From Chryseobacterium gleum (GTDB lineage Bacteria; Bacteroidota; Bacteroidia; Flavobacteriales_D; Sanyastnellaceae), in the NCBI GenBank assembly GCA_943330925.2, contig CALQJP020000161.1, forward strand, positions 1-6,071: 6,071 nt of DNA, in the 5' to 3' direction. Made by a program: the position numbers and the translations under genes. Shown here piece by piece: positions 1 to 6,071 of the stretch (positions are counted from its first letter, which is position 1; every line of letters begins with the position of its first letter). A model generated the notes under the pieces. The model saw only the letters and a list, made by a program, of their open reading frames with translations. It was not told the DNA's origin and searched no databases.

Positions 1-367
1 CGACATCAATCTGCAAGTGGCTATCAAGCCGGAGAACGCCCAGGAAACAGTTGTCTCGAACAGCAACTACAAACACATGTATTGGAACATGACTCAGCAA
101 CTGGCCCATCACACCGTAAACGGGTGTAATATTCGCTGTGGCGACATGATGGCAAGCGGCACCATCAGCGGGCCTCATGAGGGTTCGTATGGAAGCATGC
201 TCGAGATTGCTTGGAAAGGAACGAAGCCTGTTGCAATGAACGACGGCTCGCAGCGCGCATTTATCCAAGATGGTGATTCGGTTATTATGAGAGGCTTTGC
301 CGAGAACAATGGCGTTCGTATCGGATTTGGAGAGTGCTCGGCGAAAGTGTTGCCTGTTGTTGTCTGA
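1..367 (+). CDS. fahA: Fumarylacetoacetase, C-terminal fragment (5' end outside window)
   Basis: This enzyme hydrolyses fumarylacetoacetate to fumarate and acetoacetate, the last step of tyrosine/homogentisate degradation in the cytoplasm. Only the last 121 codons are present; the frame is open from base 2 (DINLQVAIKPEN) and ends with TGA at 365-367, so the GTG at 17 is an internal Val and not a start. The text matches the C-terminal part of the FAH catalytic domain closely: YMYWNMTQQLAHHT-like stretch, NGCNIRCGD, SGTISGP, GSMLEIAWKGTKP and a final RIGFGECSAKVLP. The Thr of GTISG (codon at 161) and the Glu of SMLEIAW (codon at 203) correspond, from family knowledge, to Thr350 and the catalytic Glu364 of the human enzyme, so the visible part looks functional. 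No clear hairpin terminator follows the stop codon. The downstream genes concern inorganic carbon, so I see no functional link to them. The family call is firm; the N-terminal half cannot be judged. Confidence 0.94.
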   Translation, partial: DINLQVAIKPENAQETVVSNSNYKHMYWNMTQQLAHHTVNGCNIRCGDMMASGTISGPHEGSYGSMLEIAWKGTKPVAMNDGSQRAFIQDGDSVIMRGFAENNGVRIGFGECSAKVLPVVV

Positions 368-441
368 CTTGAAGGCTTTTTGTTAACGATAAGTAAAAGT
401 TGCACGGCAAGGTTGTTCCTTCTTCTAGTCTTGCATTCGAA

Positions 442-774
442 ATGTCACTTGCCTGTCATATCCTATTGTTGACTGTGTCCTTCTTAATTGGTGGACGTGA
501 AATCTCGTCTTCAATATTGACGCAGTTTGATTTCGAGAAACAGCTGTCTTCACTCGCCGGAGAATCTCATGATTCTGCAAGTTGGTTATTCGACAATGAA
601 ACTTCTGGCTCAGAGGAAGAAGAAGATCTTGATGACTCGGGACTTGATGACTCTATTGACACAGATTGCTCTCAACAAAAGGAACTTTTATTCAATGGAG
701 TGGTCGGAATCAATCGAACGGTTGATTTATCATTCCCTAATCTGCCCATACTCTTTAGAAATTTACGTTTGTGA
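442..774 (+). CDS. Hypothetical small exported acidic protein (110 aa), unidentified
   Basis: I do not recognise this protein. From the ATG at 442 it encodes 110 residues. A hydrophobic stretch (about residues 3-18, ACHILLLTVSFLIGG) could be a signal peptide or membrane anchor, though it lacks the usual basic residues before it. A polar region follows, then a very acidic Ser/Asp/Glu run at about residues 55-76 (SGSEEEEDLDDSGLDD), and a more hydrophobic tail ending LPILFRNLRL. The frame stays open upstream to a TTG at 400, which would add 14 residues including a Lys and a His. I prefer the ATG because TTG starts are uncommon in this group. No Shine-Dalgarno sequence is visible, which is not informative in Bacteroidota. 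A second ORF in another frame (527-799) overlaps it but has no protein-like character. Its closeness to dabA (50 bases) could mean a shared transcript or mere adjacency. The composition looks more like a real secreted protein than chance, but without homologues this stays moderate. Confidence 0.45.
   Translation: MSLACHILLLTVSFLIGGREISSSILTQFDFEKQLSSLAGESHDSASWLFDNETSGSEEEEDLDDSGLDDSIDTDCSQQKELLFNGVVGINRTVDLSFPNLPILFRNLRL
741..771 (+). promoter_or_regulatory. Candidate Bacteroidota-type promoter for dabA
   Basis: TACGTTTG at 764-771 matches the Bacteroidota -7 consensus TAnnTTTG exactly. TCTG at 741-744 is one base from the -33 element TTTG, with a 19-base spacer, the usual distance. Transcription would begin a few bases after 771, leaving a leader of roughly 45-50 bases before the dabA ATG at 825. 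The -7 element overlaps the last codons of the upstream small ORF (stop at 772-774). The match is short and unverified; dabA could also be read from further upstream. Confidence 0.4.
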
Positions 775-824
775 TTTAGGAAGCGTTATCATCCGATAAT
801 TGTTTCATCCTAATTCATCAAACT

Positions 825-3323
825 ATGTCATCATCTTCTTTTGATCCGAATCATTTTTCCTTTCAAGCGGTAGCGAACGAATTAAAACACGTATTGCCTG
901 CGCAAGCTCCGTTGAAAGACTTTATTCATCACAATACGCTTCATGCATTTCAATCGTTTCCTTTTCAGGATGGGATTCGAATGGCATCCAAGCGTTTCGG
1001 ATATCGTGTGTTATTGCCCCTGAAAGAGTATAGACAAGCTTATGCTTCGGGTCGCATCAACCAGGATGTATTGATTCGAATAATCGCGCAGCAAAAGGGA
1101 CTGGCCGATGTAAGCAATTGGGTGGATTGCATGGTCGATAAGGATTTCGAAACACCTGAGCCGCCTCGTATTGGTTCATTAAGAGGTTTGTGGAAGCACC
1201 ATTATAAAATTGACCTCGATTCTCTTGTTCATCCCATTCTCTTTCGGGTATTGTGCAATTATCTGGATCAAGGCATTTCGGTTTGGAATTTCCCCTATAA
1301 GAACATGGGCTTTTTGCAAGCCATGCGACAGCTGGAAATAGATTCGACTGTCAGTTTGTTTCGCTCAAAAAGGGGCAGGGAGTTGTTTATGAATCCGGAG
1401 ACAACTGCCGAAGATTTGCTTCTCTTACTCATTGGTCGAAGTGAGAAATATGCCCAGTATCTTTTTGATCAGCAATTCGCTCATCAAGGTTGGTCGGGAA
1501 TGGTGGCTGCCATTCAATTGCAGCCGGGAACATTGCTCGATCGCAGATCGATTACACTGGAGGAAGTTATCTTTTTTGAACTCGTTCTGGAGGTGGATGC
1601 CCTCGAATATATGCTCGGCAAGCAATGGAAAGCGCTCGATGTGCGCCTGCTGGATAAGGTTCCGAGCTTGTTTGAAGACTCACCCGTCTCTGAGTTGGAG
1701 GAGGTACTTTTTTTATGGCATCAGGCATACGAGTGGAGTTATTATGATACCGTTTTAGGTGGAGTTCATACACCAAATCCGGCATTGAGAGAGCAACGCG
1801 ATCATTCCTTCCAGGCAATCTTTTGTATCGATGATCGAGAATGTTCTTTGCGCCGATATCTGGAAAACGAAGATCCCAATTGCTACACATATGGTTCACC
1901 CGGTTTCTTCGGCGTGGAGTTTTATTTTAAGCCGGTCGATGGTAAGTTTACTACGAAGCTTTGCCCGGCACCTGTTAATCCCGGATTTCTGATATCTGAA
2001 GTTTCTACCGATCAAAAACGGAAGCGTGATTTGCATCTGGATAAAAAGGCAAATTCGCTGCACAGTGGTTGGCTCATTAGCCAAACATTGGGCTTTTGGT
2101 CGGCATTGAAACTGGCAATTAATGTGTTTAATCCGAAGTTTCAGCCCGGGGCTGCTTCTTCATTTAGTCACATGAGTAAACAGGCTCAATTGCAAATCGA
2201 ACGAAAGGGAAATGAGAAGGAAGGTGATTTGCTCCTGGGTTTTTCACCCGAAGAAATGGCGGTGCGTGTTGAGACAACATTACGCAGTATTGGCTTGGTC
2301 AATCATTTTGCGCCGCTCGCATACATCATAGGACATGGAGCAAGCAGCACAAACAACCCACATTACGCTGCATACGATTGTGGCGCATGCTCCGGAAGGG
2401 CCGGATCCGTTAACGCGAGAGTGTTTTGTGCGATGGCCAATCATGCTGTGGTGCGAACACTGCTGGAAAAGAATGGGATAGTTATTCCTGAGGCTACACG
2501 ATTTGTTGGTGCTCTGCACGATACGACTCGCGATGAAATAGAGTTTTTTGATGAACACGACTTATCTGCTGATTTGGAGTTGAAACACCATCAGAATGTA
2601 AATGTGTTTCATGTTGCACTTATGAAGAATGCGCGAGAACGCTCACGAAGATTCGATAACGTGCATTCAGAAAGCAATCTTGAAGATGTGCACAAGAGGG
2701 TCAAGCAACGCTCTATTACCTTGTTTGAGCCTCGCCCCGAATTAAATCACGCAACAAACGCAACCTGCATCGTGGGCCGCCGCGACCTCTCATCGCATTT
2801 GTTTTTAGATCGAAGAGCCTTTATGAACTCGTTTGATTACAGAGTGGACCCTGAAGGAAATTATCTGTTCCCAATTCTTCGGGCCGTGGCTCCGGTGTGC
2901 GGCGGTATTAACCTGGAGTACTTTTTTTCCAGAGTCGACAATCAAAAGTTGGGTGCCGGTTCTAAGTTGCCGCATAACGTTATGGGGCTTTTTGCAGTTG
3001 CCAATGGTATCGATGGCGATTTACGACCGGGATTGCCCAGTCAGATGATTGAAATACACGAGCCCGTCAGATTGCTCGTTGTTGTTGAGCATTTCGAAGA
3101 TGTTGTATTGCGCACTATTCAGCGCGACAATGCAACCTACGAGTGGTTTAAAAATGATTGGGTGAAGTTGGCAGCGGTTCATCCGGAGACAAGAGCCATC
3201 TCTGTATTTGTCAATGGAACGTTTAAGAGTTACACACCCGCCTACACTCCTATTGCTGTAAACAATGTGGACTCCTACATTCTAAACCATTCCGATAACA
3301 TACCTGTTTTGAAAATCGCATAA
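825..3323 (+). CDS. dabA: DabA, beta-carbonic-anhydrase-like subunit of the DAB inorganic carbon accumulation complex (DUF2309/UPF0753)
   Basis: DabA binds the cytoplasmic side of DabB and, in characterised systems, hydrates CO2 to bicarbonate in one direction, powered by the membrane cation gradient. The protein has 832 residues, normal for a compact DUF2309 protein, and the reading frame is intact. All four zinc-site residues known from Halothiobacillus neapolitanus DabA2 (Cys351, Asp353, His524, Cys539) have counterparts with the same spacing: C334 and D336 in FCIDDREC, H504 in GHGASS, and C519 in YDCGACSG (His-to-Cys distance 15 in both). R338 sits where the family has the Arg that pairs with the zinc-binding Asp. 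The N-terminus carries DFIHHNTLHAFQ (about residues 32-43), a family landmark. There is no signal peptide or obvious membrane segment, fitting a peripheral cytoplasmic subunit. The ATG at 825 is chosen because family similarity begins soon after it. It heads a tight cluster: dabB starts 2 bases after its TAA. Older annotations call this family 'probable inorganic carbon transporter subunit' or UPF0753. Confidence 0.96.
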   Translation: MSSSSFDPNHFSFQAVANELKHVLPAQAPLKDFIHHNTLHAFQSFPFQDGIRMASKRFGYRVLLPLKEYRQAYASGRINQDVLIRIIAQQKGLADVSNWVDCMVDKDFETPEPPRIGSLRGLWKHHYKIDLDSLVHPILFRVLCNYLDQGISVWNFPYKNMGFLQAMRQLEIDSTVSLFRSKRGRELFMNPETTAEDLLLLLIGRSEKYAQYLFDQQFAHQGWSGMVAAIQLQPGTLLDRRSITLEEVIFFELVLEVDALEYMLGKQWKALDVRLLDKVPSLFEDSPVSELEEVLFLWHQAYEWSYYDTVLGGVHTPNPALREQRDHSFQAIFCIDDRECSLRRYLENEDPNCYTYGSPGFFGVEFYFKPVDGKFTTKLCPAPVNPGFLISEVSTDQKRKRDLHLDKKANSLHSGWLISQTLGFWSALKLAINVFNPKFQPGAASSFSHMSKQAQLQIERKGNEKEGDLLLGFSPEEMAVRVETTLRSIGLVNHFAPLAYIIGHGASSTNNPHYAAYDCGACSGRAGSVNARVFCAMANHAVVRTLLEKNGIVIPEATRFVGALHDTTRDEIEFFDEHDLSADLELKHHQNVNVFHVALMKNARERSRRFDNVHSESNLEDVHKRVKQRSITLFEPRPELNHATNATCIVGRRDLSSHLFLDRRAFMNSFDYRVDPEGNYLFPILRAVAPVCGGINLEYFFSRVDNQKLGAGSKLPHNVMGLFAVANGIDGDLRPGLPSQMIEIHEPVRLLVVVEHFEDVVLRTIQRDNATYEWFKNDWVKLAAVHPETRAISVFVNGTFKSYTPAYTPIAVNNVDSYILNHSDNIPVLKIA

Positions 3324-3325
3324 GC

Positions 3326-5197
3326 ATGGCAAACCATTTTTTAGCTGCATTTATTCTTATCCCATTAGTAGGTTTTGCCTTTACACTGGCTATTCCGAAG
3401 CACAATGAGAAAGCTATCGCGTGGACCGCTTTCGGTTCTGTGCTCCTTAATTTTTTGCTCGCACTCTTTTTTGCCGGGAAATGGATGTTTCAAGGATCAA
3501 ACGCTGTTGATGAGCGAGATCTGTTATTGTACAGCTCCGATCATTACGCATTTTTTATTGACTTCTATTGGGATAAAATCTCCATGATTTTTTTCGTTGT
3601 CGGATCTTTTCTTGTCTTGTTGGTTGCCCGATACAGCCAATACTACATGCACCGTGAAGCCGGATACAAAAGATTTTTCAATACGCTGTTATTCTTCTAT
3701 GCAGGCTATTCAATTGCGGTATTGTCAGGCAATATTGAGACGCTTTTTATTGGATGGGAGTTTCTTGGTGTAAGCTCCTTTCTTTTGATTGCCTTCTATC
3801 GCGATCGTTATTTGCCGATAAAGAATGCAGTAAAGGTCTTTTCAATTTATCGCGTAGGCGATGTCGGAGTTATACTGGCCATGTGGCTTAGCCATCATCT
3901 CTGGGGTGAAAACGTAACCTTTGCACAGCTCGCTGATGCTTCGGGAGTGAGTCATGCTCTCTCGGAGCATTCATTGGTTGGTGTTTTTATAGCGTTAGCC
4001 ATTCTTGTCACGGCTTCTGCAAAATCGGCGCAATTTCCTTTTACTTCATGGCTGCCCAGGGCCATGGAAGGACCAACTCCGTCGAGTGCGATTTTCTACG
4101 GTTCACTTTCAGTGCACCTGGGTGTTTTTCTGTTGCTTCGAACATTTCCTCTTTGGGAATCACAATCCACAGCTCGCATATTAATTGCACTCGTTGGCTT
4201 TACAACCGCATTGGTTGCCGGCGGTATTGCTCGTGTGCAATCATCCATAAAGGCGCAAATAGCCTATGGTAGTGCAGCGCAGATCGGGTTGATTTTCATT
4301 GAGCTTGCGTTGGGCTGGACCAACGTTGCTCTTTTTCACTTTGCCGGCAATGCCTTTCTGAGAACTTATCAATTGTTGGTTTCTCCATCTACGGTTAGTT
4401 ACCTAATCAGAGAGCAATTTTTCAATTTTCAGCCTTCAGCTAAAACCATTGAAAGTTATCTTCCTAAGCGCGTGGCGTCAACTTTTTATTTGCTCGGTAT
4501 GAAGGAGTTTTTCCTCGACGGTGCTTTGTATCGCTTCTTTTGGCATCCTTTCAAAGTTATAGGCCGAAAACTCCATTTCTTGACGGGATGGAGGTTAATC
4601 CTATTGATTGCAGTCATGCTTTCAATTCCTGTTTTGAAGTATTTCTTAAAGCAGGATGTTTCTGAAACTGTCATGCATGCATTCAGTTTTATATTGGCTA
4701 CACTAGCGGTTATTATGGTGCTGAAGTCATTCACGGAACGCAAACAGGTTTTCGAAGCTTGGTGGCTTGTTGTGGCTAACCACGCAGCGGTTTCAATAGC
4801 TATTTCACTCAATGAAAACTACAGCATGGCGCATAACTGGATTTACCTCAGTGGCGTTGCCTTTGGGGGCATCATCGGTTACCTTGTGCTCAAAAAATTG
4901 AAGGCCAGAGTGGGCGATATCAATTTAGATCGCTTTCACGGCTATGTGAAGTATTATCCCAAAATGGCAATGGTTTTTTTCTTTTGTTGTTTGGCGCTTT
5001 CCGGTTTCCCTATCACGCCGACATTTGTTGGCGAAGACTTGATATTTGGCCATATTCATGAAAATCAAATTGGTTTGGCTGTCATGGTTTCATTGAGCTT
5101 TATCATGGATGGTCTAGCGCTTATTCGAATTTTTGCCCGTGTTTTCCTTGGGCCATCTGTTCGTTCTGTCTATGAATCTTCTTATCGATCATCTTAA
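3326..5197 (+). CDS. dabB: DabB, membrane ion-channel subunit of the DAB complex (NuoL/MrpA-related proton-conducting protein)
   Basis: DabB is the integral membrane partner of DabA and is thought to let cations, probably protons, flow inward to energise DabA. The 623-residue protein is hydrophobic along nearly its whole length with many membrane segments. NuoL-family landmarks appear in order: GWEFLGVSSF with E145 (matches channel Glu144 of E. coli NuoL), SAKSAQFPF with K233 (matches Lys229), WLPRAMEGPTPSSAI at about 243-256, SSIKAQIAYGSAAQIG with K309, and FHFAGNAFLR (H338-R346). GFPITPTFVGED (560-571) resembles the distal discontinuous helix. Several NuoL channel residues differ: NuoL His254 corresponds to Y258 (with H264 nearby), His338 to N342, Lys342 to R346, and the distal Lys399 to E570, as in NuoM. 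Residues about 392-412 resemble the extreme C-terminus of NuoL yet lie mid-protein. Complex I membership is unlikely because no other nuo gene is present and dabA is directly upstream with a 2-base gap. No Shine-Dalgarno sequence precedes the ATG. Confidence 0.94.
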   Translation: MANHFLAAFILIPLVGFAFTLAIPKHNEKAIAWTAFGSVLLNFLLALFFAGKWMFQGSNAVDERDLLLYSSDHYAFFIDFYWDKISMIFFVVGSFLVLLVARYSQYYMHREAGYKRFFNTLLFFYAGYSIAVLSGNIETLFIGWEFLGVSSFLLIAFYRDRYLPIKNAVKVFSIYRVGDVGVILAMWLSHHLWGENVTFAQLADASGVSHALSEHSLVGVFIALAILVTASAKSAQFPFTSWLPRAMEGPTPSSAIFYGSLSVHLGVFLLLRTFPLWESQSTARILIALVGFTTALVAGGIARVQSSIKAQIAYGSAAQIGLIFIELALGWTNVALFHFAGNAFLRTYQLLVSPSTVSYLIREQFFNFQPSAKTIESYLPKRVASTFYLLGMKEFFLDGALYRFFWHPFKVIGRKLHFLTGWRLILLIAVMLSIPVLKYFLKQDVSETVMHAFSFILATLAVIMVLKSFTERKQVFEAWWLVVANHAAVSIAISLNENYSMAHNWIYLSGVAFGGIIGYLVLKKLKARVGDINLDRFHGYVKYYPKMAMVFFFCCLALSGFPITPTFVGEDLIFGHIHENQIGLAVMVSLSFIMDGLALIRIFARVFLGPSVRSVYESSYRSS

Positions 5198-5214
5198 TAT
5201 TAACTGCAACACAT

Positions 5215-6071
5215 ATGAATAAAAGAATTCTTCCTCCCGATGGCATTGCCGGTTTCAAGCAATATTGGAAAAGCGACGCCTTATCCGGTTTCTTAGTGTT
5301 TATGCTTGCCTTACCGCTTAGTTTAGGCATTGCAGCAGCTTCTGATTTCCCTCCCGTATATGGTTTGGTAACGGCCATGATTGGAGGTCTGATAGTCTCG
5401 TTTCTCGCGGGTTCGCTGCTTACAATTAAGGGGCCTGCCGCGGGTCTCATTGTTATTGTCGCGGGCTCAGTGGCCGAATTGGGCCAGGGAAATAATGAGC
5501 TGGGTTGGAAACTCGCACTCGGTGCTATTGTCGTTGCGGGTTTTATTCAGGTTTTGTTTGGAGCTCTAAAACTTGGGTCACTCAGCGATTTCTTTCCATT
5601 GTCTGCGGTTCATGGTATGCTGGCCGCCATCGGTATCATTATCATCAGCAAGCAATTGCATATTCTCGTTGGTATGAATCCGCTCACTGAGGCAGGCAAG
5701 CCAATGGTTGAACCCATTGAGCTGCTGCTTGAACTCAAACACACCTTCGCTCATTTCTTTGAGTATCGGGAAGTAGCTATTGTGGGTTTGGTGAGCTTAG
5801 CCATCGTTTTTGGATGGCCCATGCTACCGTTGAAAGCACTGAAAAAAATTCCTGCGGCATTGGTGGTACTTTTTGTTGCAATTCCCCTAGGTATGGTGCT
5901 CGGTCTGCATAATACGGCAGAGGTAAAGGATGCGGCGGGTACTGTTATTCAGAAAGGGTTCTCACCGGTGCTTTCCTTTAAGCAAGGGCTCGGAGAAATT
6001 ATCGGTGTCAATGTACGTTTTGAGGGTGTTTCCCAAACCGCAACCTTCATCAAGTTTGTTGTCATGTTCGC
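5215..6071 (+). CDS. SulP-family inorganic anion transporter, probable bicarbonate transporter (3' end outside window)
   Basis: SulP (SLC26-related) proteins move sulfate, bicarbonate or other anions across the inner membrane, often coupled to Na+ or H+. The frame is open from the ATG at 5215 to the window end: 285 codons of a family usually 500-750 residues long. Visible hallmarks are the first membrane segment DALSGFLVFMLALPLSLGIA (21-40), FPPVYGLVTAMIGG (45-58, the conserved PPxYGL region after helix 1) and KGPAAGLIVI (72-81), the family GP-x-A motif in helix 3 near the substrate site, followed by further hydrophobic segments. It starts 17 bases after dabB, so co-transcription is likely, and that context favours bicarbonate over sulfate as substrate. 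Substrate cannot be read from the sequence. Whether the missing C-terminus carries a STAS domain, a fused beta-carbonic anhydrase or neither is unknown. Membership of the family is secure. No Shine-Dalgarno sequence is visible; the spacer is A/T-rich. Confidence 0.93.
   Translation, partial: MNKRILPPDGIAGFKQYWKSDALSGFLVFMLALPLSLGIAAASDFPPVYGLVTAMIGGLIVSFLAGSLLTIKGPAAGLIVIVAGSVAELGQGNNELGWKLALGAIVVAGFIQVLFGALKLGSLSDFFPLSAVHGMLAAIGIIIISKQLHILVGMNPLTEAGKPMVEPIELLLELKHTFAHFFEYREVAIVGLVSLAIVFGWPMLPLKALKKIPAALVVLFVAIPLGMVLGLHNTAEVKDAAGTVIQKGFSPVLSFKQGLGEIIGVNVRFEGVSQTATFIKFVVMF

Larger units (their letters stand above)
825..6071 (+). other. Putative dabA-dabB-sulP inorganic carbon operon
   Basis: Three same-strand genes with gaps of 2 and 17 bases and no terminator-like hairpin between them are very likely one transcription unit. 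They combine a gradient-driven CO2-hydrating complex (DabAB) with a probable bicarbonate permease (SulP), both of which would raise cytoplasmic bicarbonate. The operon may continue past the window; a carbonic anhydrase gene or fused domain there would fit. No regulator gene is seen within the window. Confidence 0.8.

Noticed and set aside
175..405. Reverse-strand ORF over the end of the fumarylacetoacetase gene
   Set aside because: It lies antisense to a gene with clear family similarity and shows no protein family features; it is a shadow frame.
368..441. Possible terminator after the fumarylacetoacetase gene (CTTTTT ... AAAAG)
   Set aside because: The pairing is short and A/T-only with a long loop; it would not form a stable hairpin.
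527..799. 90-residue ORF overlapping the small acidic ORF in another frame
   Set aside because: It has no recognisable domain or export signal, and the overlapping frame has a more protein-like composition with a hydrophobic N-terminus and an ordered acidic region.
789..835. Repeated TCATCC/TCATC units in the dabA leader
   Set aside because: The units are short, unevenly spaced and partly inside the coding start (Ser codons); chance is the simpler explanation.
1567..1899. Reverse-strand and alternative-frame ORFs inside dabA (also 1425-1758, 1896-2084, 2280-2558, 2833-3048)
   Set aside because: All lie inside an intact 832-codon dabA frame and read as random sequence.
2141..2156. Inverted repeat CAGCCCGGGGCTG within dabA
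   Set aside because: The arms are only 5 bases, it lies within coding sequence and has no T-run, so it is neither a terminator nor a convincing operator.
4486..4812. Reverse-strand ORFs inside dabB and sulP (also 5121-5450) and the forward shadow at 5505-5690
   Set aside because: They are antisense or out of frame to well-supported membrane protein genes and have no family features.
3326..5197. Complex I subunit NuoL
   Set aside because: The similarity is real, but no nuo neighbours are present, dabA lies 2 bases upstream, and several channel residues differ from NuoL; DabB is the better call.
1..6071. CRISPR arrays, tRNA or rRNA genes, insertion sequences, attachment sites
   Set aside because: I saw no regularly spaced repeats, RNA gene signatures, transposase frames or flanking direct repeats in the window.

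Overview
The window reads as chromosomal DNA from a member of the Bacteroidota (Bacteroidetes). Three things suggest this: no gene start is preceded by a Shine-Dalgarno sequence, a candidate promoter fits the TTTG/TAnnTTTG consensus of that phylum, and base composition is moderate with A/T-rich spacers. The phylum call is an inference; genus cannot be read from the sequence.

Layout, all on the + strand. (1) Bases 1-367 are the 3' end of a fumarylacetoacetase gene, the last step of tyrosine/homogentisate breakdown. It appears unrelated to what follows. (2) Bases 368-824 hold no recognisable family. They contain one plausible small ORF (442-774) for an exported-looking, strongly acidic protein of 110 residues, and a candidate promoter (741-771) overlapping the end of that ORF. 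(3) Bases 825-6071 are a tight gene cluster: dabA (832 aa, complete), dabB (623 aa, complete, 2 bases downstream) and a SulP-family anion transporter (17 bases downstream, cut off by the window end after 285 codons).

How the genes work together: DabA (DUF2309/UPF0753) is a beta-carbonic-anhydrase-like protein bound to DabB, a membrane protein related to the proton-pumping subunits NuoL/NuoM of complex I and to Mrp antiporters. In characterised DAB systems the pair uses the membrane cation gradient to drive one-way hydration of CO2 to bicarbonate inside the cell. A SulP transporter in the same apparent operon could add direct bicarbonate uptake, giving two routes to a cytoplasmic bicarbonate pool. 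In a probable heterotroph this would serve carboxylations such as anaplerosis and fatty-acid or nucleotide synthesis under low CO2, rather than a carboxysome.

The system itself is known. The points most worth a second look are the DabA-DabB-SulP grouping, the unusual internal build of DabB (a NuoL C-terminal-like element placed mid-protein, and altered channel residues), and the unidentified acidic small protein immediately upstream.
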